DNA from: Euryarchaeota archaeon UBA257
GTDB taxonomy: Archaea > Thermoplasmatota > Poseidoniia > Poseidoniales > Thalassarchaeaceae
DNA length: 64,000 nucleotides
Direction of reading: 5' to 3'
Assembly: GCA_002498985.1 (NCBI GenBank)
Contig: DAJO01000037.1
Location: forward strand, 15,727 to 79,726
Below are positions 10,601 to 19,344 of the stretch, piece by piece. Every line of letters starts with the position of its first letter. Position 1 is the first letter of the stretch. The notes below the pieces were generated by a model. It did not search any database. It saw only the letters and a program-made list of their open reading frames with translations, and had not been told where the DNA came from. Made by a program: the position numbers and the translations under genes.

Positions 10601-13600
10601 TATCTACATTCGTAGTATTGGTACCTGAAGTAATTTCATCTGACAAAACTGTGAATTCCCATTCACCCTTAGGTAAAACCATAGTAAAGAAACCACCATC
10701 ATCTGTTTCTGAGCGCCATGTGACATCATATTCATCACTCTGTGCTATTACTGTAACAGGTTCCCAACCACCAATCTCTGAATTGAATAGGTTGTTTTCT
10801 CGATTGACACTTACTGCTCCATCAATTGCTTGCCCTGGGCGAGCAACCATCGTGATCTTATCCATATTTTCTTCAACTGTAAACTTCGTTCCATTTACTA
10901 ACTTCAAATCTACACCTAATTGAGCAATTGCATCAACTTCAGAGCCTACAGGCAAAACAATACTGAATGTACCATCTGATGAAGTTTCAACTGTTGTACT
11001 AAAATCATCCCAATAGAAATCAATAGATACGAACTCTAATGTTTTATCTGTATCGATAGTATCTGATTGAATATTTTCATCATAATATAGAGTACCATTT
11101 ACAGTCTGACTTGTATAGAAACTAAATGTGTCTGTAAAATCAGAATTTGCTATAACTTCAATTTCTTCCCATAATTGTTCGGTTGCGGACAATGTGTAGT
11201 TTAAAATCCAAGTCCCAGGAGTTAACTCGACATAATAATGACCCGATAAATTATCATATTCCGAATCTACTGGAGATCCTGAACCATTTTTCTGATTAAA
11301 GGTTAAATCAAGTCCTTCTACAAGATTATCTGTGCCATTATCTGAATTAATTAATTGGAATGTAAGATCCGTAGTAAGGGGCATTGGAGAGGGAAGAATA
11401 ATTGATGATTCCGTGTTAGAATCTACTGTGAACTCCAACGAAGTTTCGGGGAAATTATCTCCATCAATATCGATTGATGCAATGTATGAACCCGGCATAA
11501 TTGGGCCGAACTCAATCTTAGAACCAGTAAGTAAATCATTTTCATAAGTTAATTCAGGATGAATATTGCACGGCGCATATTTTACAACTTCACAATCACC
11601 AATATTTTCTACATCTGAAGAACCGTCAGCGGATTCAAGAAGAACATGAGAATCAAGATAGTTCCCCGATTCGTCTATCAATATTCCTGAAATTAATCCA
11701 CCATTGATATCTATATCTGTTGGGGTGCCAGAAATAGTTTGAGAGATGAAGAATCCATCATCAATTTCTACACGTGTATCGTCGCTGAAAATTACTGCAA
11801 CATCATAAGAACCAGGAATTGCATCTACTACATGGAATGTACCAGGCTGAACCATTACGCCACTGAATATCCCCATTCCAGAGAATGAGCCTGTCGCGTT
11901 GATTGTACCATAACTACTCAAATTTTTATTAGATGTATCTGTTGAAAATACTCCTGAACCAATTAGAGTTGATTGTACTAGCTTTTGTGTAAATGATGCA
12001 ACTCCATCTGCTGTGAAAAGTCCGCTTGCATTTACAATTCCATCGAGAAGGTATTTCCCATCAGATTGCATGCACAAACTATTATTTTCAGGCATGGTTT
12101 CATTAACATCACAATCAATAATATTCTCAAAATCATCATTGATAATTCCGTCAATAATTCCTTTACCTGCAAATTCACCTTCTCCAGTTATGCTGTAGTT
12201 ATTGAATATGGTTTGAGTGTAATTTCCAGTGAAATCAGAAATTGTCGCTATAGTTGATGTAATCACATCACCTTCTCCAGTAAAGGTAACCTCACCAGTA
12301 CCATCAAACCTCAAATCATCACCCATTATCGAACCATTTGATGTTGAAATCAGATATGGTGATGTCACTATAGAATCCCATGAAGGTGAAAGTTCAATAG
12401 TAGCATCTTCAAGAGAGTTACCAGAAAATACTTCTGAACCAGACCAAACTAGTCTTCCTATCGAGGAAGCTGGGCTGACAGAAATAGAAACTGGGATAAT
12501 TGATTCGCCGTTACTGTGACCATCATCTCCAGAAATATTCACTATGGTTTCTGAAAGCCAAGTTGAACCCGACACATTGCCCAATATACCAGTAATTGGA
12601 TTTAGAGCACGTACACCTGTAGTTTCAGTCTCGAAAATATCTCCCAAAGACTGCCCTACATTTGAGGTCATTATTTGAGTTCTTGCTGCTTCAAGATCGG
12701 ATTCTCCATAAAATGCAGAAACGCGAATCTTCCCAGAAGGTGCTAAGAAACTGAAATCACCGTTTGAATCTGCGTCTGCAGTTCCTATTGGAATCCAGTA
12801 AGTTCTTTGATCCCTATCTGTAACCTGTCCATCTATTTCTACTTCATCACCACTAAATGCATCTCTTTCAATCAGAAGTCTAGCATTAGGCACAGGACCT
12901 ATTCCCTCTAGTTCCACTGTTCCTTCAATAGTGGCACCACTGTAATATTTCATGACTTTGACTTGGGTATTAGCACTACCTATACCCAAATTTTCACATT
13001 CTGAATCTAATTGAGTACCGTTCTCATCAGTTTCACAGTCAGGAGTATACCAATTTGAAAGAACTAGGTGATTCATCATAGCACCTGGGAGAGGATATGC
13101 ATTCTCTAGGTATGAACCAGGGGCACCGGAGGTGTAGAAATGAGGTGCTGGTTGTTCTGCTTCACCAGGTAAACCTAAGGTAGAGCTTCCATATCCTACA
13201 TAAATTCTAGCAACCATAGTGTCGAAGAACTCAGGCTGGTGTTGGTAGTCGATATCAACCATTCTAATCATTTCATTTACATCTGTTAATGCACCAGATT
13301 GTTGGCGAATAACATCGTTTAGATATTCACTTTCATATTCTTCTCCAGTTCGAGGAATAATGGGGCCATCCCCTCTCTGTGTTTGATAAACGGATGAGAT
13401 GTAAGTTTCAGTATCTAAACCAGAAAGTGAAGTAGGTGCATGGAAAATTCCAGTAGTTTGACCTTGGTGATAACCATAGTCTTCGTAATACTGGCCGCCT
13501 AGAGGATAGAGACGATTATCAACTGCGAAATATCTAATTTCATTGTTTCTAGAAATTGTTTCTCCAAGAACTCCTTCGTAATCTTGGACATCATACACAA

Positions 13601-16600
13601 GTTTAGTTGACATATCATGGTATAAATCGTTAATTTCTTCGGAATTGAAAATCTCTAACAGTAAAGCACGGCTTAATGCTAACTTTGCATTAACTCTGTG
13701 CAATCCAGTAGATACATCGTCAAAGTCTTCAATCAAATCAGGAGTATATCTGTATCCAGAAATATCGTAATACTGGATTATTAATTCGCCTTTGTTTGCG
13801 CCTTTTTCATATCTATCTAATTCTGAAACTGAGTTTCTAGCATCATTAAAGCTATCAATTGCTGATTCTTCGTTAGATAATCCATCAACTATTATCTCCC
13901 CATCTTCTAAAATAACCCAAACTTCGGATTCACTAGGTAGGCCGTTAGATTCTAAATGGAATCCACGTAATAATTCATGTTCACCATCTACTGCTACTAC
14001 AGACATAGAACGATCAAGTACTATTTTTGAATCACCCGTACCAAGACTCATAATTTTATCAAATTCACTTAATTGTGAATCGTCCATATGCCCGTCCAAG
14101 AGTAAATTTCTGAAATCATCAGTAAATCCAGATGGAGCATTCGACCTTCGATCCCCTTGGGCTAAAGTAGTAATGAATAGGGAAACAGTATCTTCTTGAC
14201 TAGCAGAAAGTAACATAGCACCGCTATTAGGTATCCCAGACTGGAAGTTGTCTGCTACCGTAGGGTGCTCACCCTGAGCAAGTGCCTGGAAACCATAATC
14301 CCACCATGATACGAAAGCGGGACGTTCAGAAAAGCTGACTTCAGTATCTTGTTCAGATAACCATTCATAAGCTAAATTCCATGAACCTGAATTAAAACCT
14401 GGTCCGAATGTTCCCATATACCATAAGTCACCGTTAGCATCATAGTTCTCGCTATTCAATAATGAAAATCCTAGAACTTCCTGTCTGAAGATATCAGGAG
14501 TTATATCATGAATTGTTTGATCGACATCGGACGCAGACTGTTCACCGCGAGGAATTCCTGAATCAATTCCATATGTCATGTGCTGAGAACAAACCAGCAT
14601 CAACACCATCATCAAAGCAGGAACTCCTGGGTGCCTCCTCGACGCTTTCCAGTTGGCCCAGAAACGTGACCTTGGTGTTGAAATACCAGACTTTCTCCAT
14701 TCTTTGAGGAATCCTGAGAAGTTAGCATAATTCCACATCATAGCGATACCAATTCCTCCAACTACCGAGATTGCAGGAGTTGCGTTGAAAATGAATCTTC
14801 CAGCTGACCAAGCCATGTAAATAGCAATTAAAACCCATAGCCCTAGCAGAATATGGCTCTGTTTTTCTTTTCTTGCACCTCTCCATAGTAACATTACAGC
14901 AACAAATATTGCAATAAGTGAAACTATTGGACCATAAGATGCGAATAAAACACCTCTACTAGGTGCCTGGGCCTCTCCAATGGTTCCGAATATTTTATTC
15001 TTTGAGAAATAGAATCCTCCGGTGAATAAAACATCCCATCCATCATAGATGTTTGCCTGTTGTAAAACATATAATATAGCCAAAATTGACCCCATTAATA
15101 CAGCAGTGCTGCCTAGAACCAATAACCAAGGTTTATCGCGATAGGATGAAGAAACCCAACCCAAAGCTAGCGTGAAACCAATAATGTAAAACATAGGTTG
15201 GAATCCACTAGGATCGAACAATAAACTTAGTCCAGGCCAGCAATAGAAAGGTAATGGGATTACAAATGCAGTAAGCATCATTTGCAAAGATGCTGCAGTA
15301 ATTGGAAGGCTGTCCCTTCTACGGAACATATTGAAAAATATCTGGAATGCAAAAGCAATGAATAAAATTCCAGGACCATAAACGAAACCTTTCCACCCTA
15401 AAGCTACAACAGCGAAAGATACACCAGACAAAGTAGCATTAGACATAACTACAGGATTTGTAGACCACATTTGCCTTATACCAGCAATAATGTAGAGCGG
15501 GCTTAGACTTGGTGTTTTGAATAATCTTTCATTCTTCAGTTCATCCATGGCCTTGACCCAATAGTAAAATGCGATTGCTAAGAACAGCATTGCGAATGCG
15601 TCGTGATCGGCAAGTCCGAATGTCGAATGGCCGATATGACCGGGCATTAATGCGATTAACCAGGCTGCAACTATTCCCGCCATATTACTGTGCAATTTTC
15701 TAGCAAGACCAGCAATTGGTAACACGATTAATGCTCCAAAAATTGCAGGTAAAGAGGCTACGCTCCACCACACAGAGGTTTCCAAAGACATTCCAGATAA
15801 CCAAGAAAGGAAAAGTCCTCCAAGTGCTAAAGACCACGAGAATAGTGGTGGTCTAGGATTGATTGCTACCATCGGGTAAGCTCTATCTGCGTCAATAATC
15901 AGATGGCTCTTTTGGTATACAACATAATCTACTACACGTTTCATGTACCATGGATCAGACCCTCCTGACATATCCCATAGTCCAGTACCAGATGCATTCA
16001 TAGCAGGTAGAACATTCCAACCTGTTCGAACTGCTAAACCAATAATTAGTGCTGAACCTACCATAATACCGTAAGAGTTTTGATTCCACCATTTACGGAA
16101 ATCTGAATGTTCTCTACGTGGAGATATATCTCCAAACATACCACGGCCAGCTACCATCATTGCCCCCACATTAAGCCAGAAAACTAGCAAGAACCAGGTA
16201 AACATACTGACATTATCTTCACCATTCAAAGTTGAAAGTGGTAAATCATTTCCAATCTCTGCTAAATGAGCCAAAGTATACATTAACCAATTTAGAGCAA
16301 CAACTGTACCCAATACGTGCCATCTTTCTGAATTACAAAAAGAAACGAAAAGAACTACTATTGAAGTAAATAATGCCCAAACTGAGCCCAAGTAATAATG
16401 ATTATTATATGATGTAACATCATCTATGGTGCTCAGCCAAATTAATGGAATTAAGTTGATTAAAAATATAATTCCAGCAGTGATTAAACCGGCTTGAGGC
16501 ATTACAGACGGGATATCTCGGAACCATGGACCTTGTCCCGGATTTGTCCCTCTGCCTCTAATTGCTAAAGTAACGAGTATTCCCAATGTGATTGATGCTA

Positions 16601-17126
16601 TCCAGAATGCGAAGAAAACAGAAGCAATAGAGCCTCTAGTTAAATCAACTAATTCATCTGGGCTTCCACTCCATGAAGATTCGTCAAGAGTATATCTAGT
16701 AGCAAAAGAAATCGCTAGATGGAAACCAAGTACCACTGAAAGTAAAATTGATGATTCCTCATTCCAATTATTTTTATCTAAGAAAATAGTAGAAACAAAA
16801 ACGAAAGCGAACGTAAATCCTTCCATAGGGACAATTGGAGTAAACTCAGGCGCTAATAACGAAAATATAATCGCGGACAATGAACTCAGGATAATAATCA
16901 AATTACTTTTTGACGATTGGTCCACAACGATTCTACCGATAAACGCGGCTAAAGCAGCGATAACCGGTAGGATCAGGAGGTCAGCATATCCGTCGTTCTC
17001 AATTCCACCATTAGCGACATAATCAGTCCCAAAGAAAAGTACCATCAAAGTTGCTAGTACAGCAGGGACCGGGAGTAAATTCTTATTTGAAAAACCTCCC
17101 TTTGTCGCATCATTATCATCGTTCAT
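7620..17126 (-). CDS. aglB: Giant AglB/STT3-type oligosaccharyltransferase fused to a >2000-aa extracellular repeat region
   Basis: This 3168-aa protein carries the catalytic signatures of the archaeal oligosaccharyltransferase that transfers lipid-linked glycans to Asn of exported proteins. They are the first acidic motif SDPWY (Asp391), the second acidic motif LADHDAF (Asp507, Asp509), a TIGE loop (715-718) and WWDYG (941-945). Typical AglB proteins are about 800-1000 aa. Here about 345 residues with many extra transmembrane helices precede the STT3 core. After about residue 1150 there are about 2000 residues of repeated beta domains resembling carboxypeptidase-regulatory-like and CARDB/NEW3-like modules. 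A last transmembrane helix lies at about 3136-3156, followed by a basic tail KGRSGRRPGAPF. The start is supported by GGTGAT 5 bases before the ATG, which fits the 16S 3' end. The enzyme should N-glycosylate the many Asn-X-Ser/Thr sites in neighbouring surface proteins. Confidence 0.88.
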   Translation of the reverse strand: MNDDNDATKGGFSNKNLLPVPAVLATLMVLFFGTDYVANGGIENDGYADLLILPVIAALAAFIGRIVVDQSSKSNLIIILSSLSAIIFSLLAPEFTPIVPMEGFTFAFVFVSTIFLDKNNWNEESSILLSVVLGFHLAISFATRYTLDESSWSGSPDELVDLTRGSIASVFFAFWIASITLGILVTLAIRGRGTNPGQGPWFRDIPSVMPQAGLITAGIIFLINLIPLIWLSTIDDVTSYNNHYYLGSVWALFTSIVVLFVSFCNSERWHVLGTVVALNWLMYTLAHLAEIGNDLPLSTLNGEDNVSMFTWFLLVFWLNVGAMMVAGRGMFGDISPRREHSDFRKWWNQNSYGIMVGSALIIGLAVRTGWNVLPAMNASGTGLWDMSGGSDPWYMKRVVDYVVYQKSHLIIDADRAYPMVAINPRPPLFSWSLALGGLFLSWLSGMSLETSVWWSVASLPAIFGALIVLPIAGLARKLHSNMAGIVAAWLIALMPGHIGHSTFGLADHDAFAMLFLAIAFYYWVKAMDELKNERLFKTPSLSPLYIIAGIRQMWSTNPVVMSNATLSGVSFAVVALGWKGFVYGPGILFIAFAFQIFFNMFRRRDSLPITAASLQMMLTAFVIPLPFYCWPGLSLLFDPSGFQPMFYIIGFTLALGWVSSSYRDKPWLLVLGSTAVLMGSILAILYVLQQANIYDGWDVLFTGGFYFSKNKIFGTIGEAQAPSRGVLFASYGPIVSLIAIFVAVMLLWRGARKEKQSHILLGLWVLIAIYMAWSAGRFIFNATPAISVVGGIGIAMMWNYANFSGFLKEWRKSGISTPRSRFWANWKASRRHPGVPALMMVLMLVCSQHMTYGIDSGIPRGEQSASDVDQTIHDITPDIFRQEVLGFSLLNSENYDANGDLWYMGTFGPGFNSGSWNLAYEWLSEQDTEVSFSERPAFVSWWDYGFQALAQGEHPTVADNFQSGIPNSGAMLLSASQEDTVSLFITTLAQGDRRSNAPSGFTDDFRNLLLDGHMDDSQLSEFDKIMSLGTGDSKIVLDRSMSVVAVDGEHELLRGFHLESNGLPSESEVWVILEDGEIIVDGLSNEESAIDSFNDARNSVSELDRYEKGANKGELIIQYYDISGYRYTPDLIEDFDDVSTGLHRVNAKLALSRALLLEIFNSEEINDLYHDMSTKLVYDVQDYEGVLGETISRNNEIRYFAVDNRLYPLGGQYYEDYGYHQGQTTGIFHAPTSLSGLDTETYISSVYQTQRGDGPIIPRTGEEYESEYLNDVIRQQSGALTDVNEMIRMVDIDYQHQPEFFDTMVARIYVGYGSSTLGLPGEAEQPAPHFYTSGAPGSYLENAYPLPGAMMNHLVLSNWYTPDCETDENGTQLDSECENLGIGSANTQVKVMKYYSGATIEGTVELEGIGPVPNARLLIERDAFSGDEVEIDGQVTDRDQRTYWIPIGTADADSNGDFSFLAPSGKIRVSAFYGESDLEAARTQIMTSNVGQSLGDIFETETTGVRALNPITGILGNVSGSTWLSETIVNISGDDGHSNGESIIPVSISVSPASSIGRLVWSGSEVFSGNSLEDATIELSPSWDSIVTSPYLISTSNGSIMGDDLRFDGTGEVTFTGEGDVITSTIATISDFTGNYTQTIFNNYSITGEGEFAGKGIIDGIINDDFENIIDCDVNETMPENNSLCMQSDGKYLLDGIVNASGLFTADGVASFTQKLVQSTLIGSGVFSTDTSNKNLSSYGTINATGSFSGMGIFSGVMVQPGTFHVVDAIPGSYDVAVIFSDDTRVEIDDGFFISQTISGTPTDIDINGGLISGILIDESGNYLDSHVLLESADGSSDVENIGDCEVVKYAPCNIHPELTYENDLLTGSKIEFGPIMPGSYIASIDIDGDNFPETSLEFTVDSNTESSIILPSPMPLTTDLTFQLINSDNGTDNLVEGLDLTFNQKNGSGSPVDSEYDNLSGHYYVELTPGTWILNYTLSATEQLWEEIEVIANSDFTDTFSFYTSQTVNGTLYYDENIQSDTIDTDKTLEFVSIDFYWDDFSTTVETSSDGTFSIVLPVGSEVDAIAQLGVDLKLVNGTKFTVEENMDKITMVARPGQAIDGAVSVNRENNLFNSEIGGWEPVTVIAQSDEYDVTWRSETDDGGFFTMVLPKGEWEFTVLSDEITSGTNTTNVDNNNNTIEVIIYPDDSILTIDFFLDNSADNNMSNGTPVTYDFSLLSLVDGIDYHINSTSSDWTDEGIAQVTVEAGIYRISVDIADPNSGDLFGTRIMSGDVDVRVGIDSTDITRSIGFDPEWRVEMSFTNESGGDLSEQLVRFTNVENGWVLSRTTDSNGSIIDFFPQGDWIATTEIVNNDIKEGLRDLISVSSDITSESLTFSTSQLAEISFNVSEDSTSSPLSGVSLLMESASDLGSFSIEATNSSGLTTVDVVEGDWLISLNYTEDGKRWVVESYPVTISVGENHVDLTANLYVALTGTVFWDLNNNNASNVGEGISDVQMMFTTTSDSNEHSISTDNTGEWELFVPYNTSWQIETIYDGFESINESISVSDSPNDVQLELVAGLVDVYGNITYALGISSIPVEDIELMIMPTEGLVRDTVAIEINDDWSGSWSTELEPGLWIVSASVPSQDLIIMGLLDVDVTGNSNNLDMELTSGGILEVQTEWLDYDGNSRNLGDISDANLLVDVGFGMKWIQSVDETGNLNLLLPNGNVQFSGDFEVEQRGLTMEFTAGRGFDVYPGLNTTIDLLFNRVSNHEIEITTLNETSGHENYVGSLGDVSLEVDGINGFFPVDFTLAVDYLGHESYDVFTVGGIVSGTDSSEWTVQFHNGTGNWTTSTQFEVGLDNSVDFDNLNIRVIAPNQSVAHSFEDGHKITISISTLDGYLASHDLIVRVPQIHGFELTNPMSEVYGVSPGELITIPIEFTNAGNGDEKYEFEFDDSELPDGWSRTGPTSHTIGSFVSTSHSVTVVSPSDAMPNEEFLIYVSVTDKAGNSYDTIEIKVRSSEPVLKIEGIQALGGGEPEAGGQITYIATISNSGLVDAENVQLNAQLCRDVDCNSPTSVNATTTMDISAESSTQFSFLFDLSDIQVDQYYIMLDINSTGFDEENIDDGSWHISDGVEQGVMNVDVRSPSVDDDENTDIIAYILIIGLVIIGLYLTKGRSGRRPGAPF

Positions 17127-17131
17127 TATTA

Positions 17132-17159
17132 ATCACCATGTTGTCGAGCCTGCAGGCTC
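17132..17159 (-). promoter_or_regulatory. 14-bp palindrome plus Shine-Dalgarno before aglB
   Basis: A perfect palindrome GAGCCTGCAGGCTC (17146-17159) sits 20 bases upstream of the aglB start. It is followed by GGTGAT (17132-17137), which can pair with the 16S rRNA 3' end. The palindrome could be an operator or an RNA hairpin near the ribosome site; nothing in the window decides between these. Confidence 0.4.
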
Positions 17160-17187
17160 AGAGTTCCGGCGAAAATTGAGGATGTTA

Positions 17188-17209
17188 TAACCGTTAGTGG
17201 GACAACGGT
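17188..17209 (-). terminator. Hairpin between purD and aglB
   Basis: AACCGTT and AACGGTT form a perfect 7-bp inverted repeat with an 8-base loop, 37 bases past the purD stop. It is a candidate 3' end signal for purD; the sequence after it on the minus strand is AT-rich but not a clean T run. Confidence 0.35.
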
Positions 17210-17245
17210 TTTCAGATAAAAATAAAATATGAGTAAATATTGCCT

Positions 17246-18514
17246 TCAGAGCCCTTTATGGGCAATGTCTTTTCTAAAATATGAACCTTCTAATTCTATG
17301 TTCTCAATTACTTCATACGCGGCTTCAACTGCTAAACCTAAATTAGGCGCTATTCCGGTTGCTGCGAGCACACGACCACCATCAGAAATTAATGTACCTT
17401 CATTAGAAATCATGGCACCAGCATAATGGACAAAGGCACTGATTTCTCCTTCCTCAATTCTTGTTTCTGTACCCGTGATTACTCTACCAGTAATTGAATT
17501 GGAAGGATAACCTTCTGAGCACAAAACAATGGTTGCCGATGAGTGCGGAAATATATTATATTCGCATTCAGAAATTTTGCCATTTGCACAAGACATCAAC
17601 AACTCCCCTAAATCGCTTGAGATTAATGGTAACGTCACTTGTGTTTCTGGATCTCCAAAACGGACATTAAATTCTACTACAAAAGGGGCACCATTCTGAT
17701 CTATCATTAGTCCGACATATAGGCAACCACGATAAGGCACATCCTGATTTCTAAGGAAATGATGCATAGGCTCAATGATTTCTGAAATTGTCCTCTGTTC
17801 TACAGCAGGTGTATAAACCGGAGCAGGAGCATAAGCTCCCATACCACCTGTATTTGGGCCATTATCGCCGTCCAGAAGACGTTTATGGTCTTGACTTGCA
17901 GGTAAACAAACATAACCTGATTCATCCATTACTACCAAAACTGACGCTTCTTCACCAAATAGGAATTCTTCAAGAAGGACTTTTCCATCCAACTCTATTC
18001 CATCTTTCAGAGCATTAAAGGCTTCATTACGATCAGATGTTACAACTACTCCTTTACCACCTGCAAGGACATCTCTCTTCACCACCCAAGGAGGTGAATA
18101 GATATCTAATGAGTCATTAATTTGGTCAATTTTTTCTATCAATATCAGACCAGCTGTTGGGACTTTCATCGATTGCATGACCTCCTTTGCATGCAATTTC
18201 GAACCTTCTAATTTAGCACCTATTGAATTAGGGCCGAAACAAGGAATTTCTTCTTCTGAGAGCCTATCAGATAAGCCAGCAACTAGTGGCGCTTCAGGAC
18301 CAACCACTACCAAATCTATATTCAATTTTTTAGCTAAATCAATTATTCCCTCAATATCCATTGAATCTACTTTATAATTAGTCCCTGAAATAGCCGTACC
18401 TGCATTCCCGGGGCATGAATGAACATGATTTACTGAGTCCGATTCTGAGAGACGTAGGGCTAGAGCATGCTCTCGGCCACCACTGCCTACAATGAGTACT
18501 TCCATGCCAGTCAT
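17246..18514 (-). CDS. purD: Phosphoribosylamine--glycine ligase
   Basis: This 422-aa GAR synthetase catalyses the ATP-dependent joining of glycine to 5-phosphoribosylamine, an early step of de novo purine synthesis. The N-terminal motif VLIVGSGGREHALALRL, the CPGNAGTA segment, the ATP-grasp region (WVVKRDVLAGGKGVVV, GGMGAYAPAPVYTP) and the metal-binding strand VVEFNVRFGDPETQ are all present. Length matches the family. The first three residues may be extra: most PurD proteins start at the Met that opens MEVLIVG, at 18505. It runs in the same direction as carS (upstream) and aglB (downstream), but with separate intergenic spaces. purC and folD, also of purine metabolism, lie near 56 kb. Confidence 0.96.
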   Translation of the reverse strand: MTGMEVLIVGSGGREHALALRLSESDSVNHVHSCPGNAGTAISGTNYKVDSMDIEGIIDLAKKLNIDLVVVGPEAPLVAGLSDRLSEEEIPCFGPNSIGAKLEGSKLHAKEVMQSMKVPTAGLILIEKIDQINDSLDIYSPPWVVKRDVLAGGKGVVVTSDRNEAFNALKDGIELDGKVLLEEFLFGEEASVLVVMDESGYVCLPASQDHKRLLDGDNGPNTGGMGAYAPAPVYTPAVEQRTISEIIEPMHHFLRNQDVPYRGCLYVGLMIDQNGAPFVVEFNVRFGDPETQVTLPLISSDLGELLMSCANGKISECEYNIFPHSSATIVLCSEGYPSNSITGRVITGTETRIEEGEISAFVHYAGAMISNEGTLISDGGRVLAATGIAPNLGLAVEAAYEVIENIELEGSYFRKDIAHKGL

Positions 18515-18571
18515 GTTCGTCCGATGGAGTAAGGGAATTAATGAATTCTAATGCCGTATTGTAAAATAAAA

Positions 18572-19342
18572 CTAGTAAGGAACTTCTTTTAACCCAAATT
18601 TATAGCCTAAAATATTGAATGAACGGTGGATTACGGGAGTGATGATCAAAAGGAAAATAATTTCTTCAACTAAATTGGGATGAGTTATAATCTGGCCATC
18701 GAATAGTAAAAAAGCAGTAGCAAATATAGCAATCGCAAAGGGAATTGTATCCAATAGAGGAGCTTCTGAACTTTCATCGCCTTCTCTTTTCAATCCTCTT
18801 CTACGCTTTACAAATGAACCACACATATCTCCAATCATGCAGGAAAAACCAAGTATAAAACCCATTGTAAATGCAGCAAATGATGAACTAAGTTCTCCTT
18901 CGAAAAACCAGAACCAATCGCCAGGGTCGGCATAAATTAGTGGGTCAATAAATGGTGCATTTGTACCATTACCATTCCAGATATTGTGGGCTACAATAAA
19001 TAATATTCCACTGAATATACCTCCTCCTATCAAACCATTCCAAGACTTTCCATCTCCCAATATTCTATGACCATCCGAATAATTCCTTCCGCGATCTATA
19101 ATAATTACAGACATTCCAGTTTTATCGGGTATCCATTTACCGAATAACATTGCACCAGTGTTGGCTAAATATGCGGAACCATACATCAATAACACGCATA
19201 ATACATTTACAAAAAATGATTCAAGGCCATTCGATTGGAAAGGAGGGGAAGAGACATCCACAACCTGTCGAAAAGACTTTCGGACATGAAACATTCCCTC
19301 ATGGCGCCCAAGTATTAATTTCCTATTGGTGATTCGCAGCAT
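18572..19342 (-). CDS. carS: CDP-2,3-bis-(O-geranylgeranyl)-sn-glycerol synthase (CDP-archaeol synthase)
   Basis: CarS activates digeranylgeranylglycerol phosphate with CTP, a key step in archaeal membrane lipid synthesis. The diagnostic pattern is visible: AYLANTGAMLFGKWIPD, then IDRGRNYSDGHRILGDGKSW and NGLIGGG, among about five transmembrane helices. Family members are usually about 160-180 aa, and this frame is 256. The extra N-terminus (LRITNRKLILGRHEG) is poorly hydrophobic and its ATG lies 2 bases from the start of the divergent gene at 19345. The real start may therefore be internal, for example the ATG at 19294 (MFHVRKSF). The C-terminal part RRRGLKREGD with following helices fits the family. 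Confidence 0.9.
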   Translation of the reverse strand: MLRITNRKLILGRHEGMFHVRKSFRQVVDVSSPPFQSNGLESFFVNVLCVLLMYGSAYLANTGAMLFGKWIPDKTGMSVIIIDRGRNYSDGHRILGDGKSWNGLIGGGIFSGILFIVAHNIWNGNGTNAPFIDPLIYADPGDWFWFFEGELSSSFAAFTMGFILGFSCMIGDMCGSFVKRRRGLKREGDESSEAPLLDTIPFAIAIFATAFLLFDGQIITHPNLVEEIIFLLIITPVIHRSFNILGYKFGLKEVPY

Positions 19343-19344
19343 AC

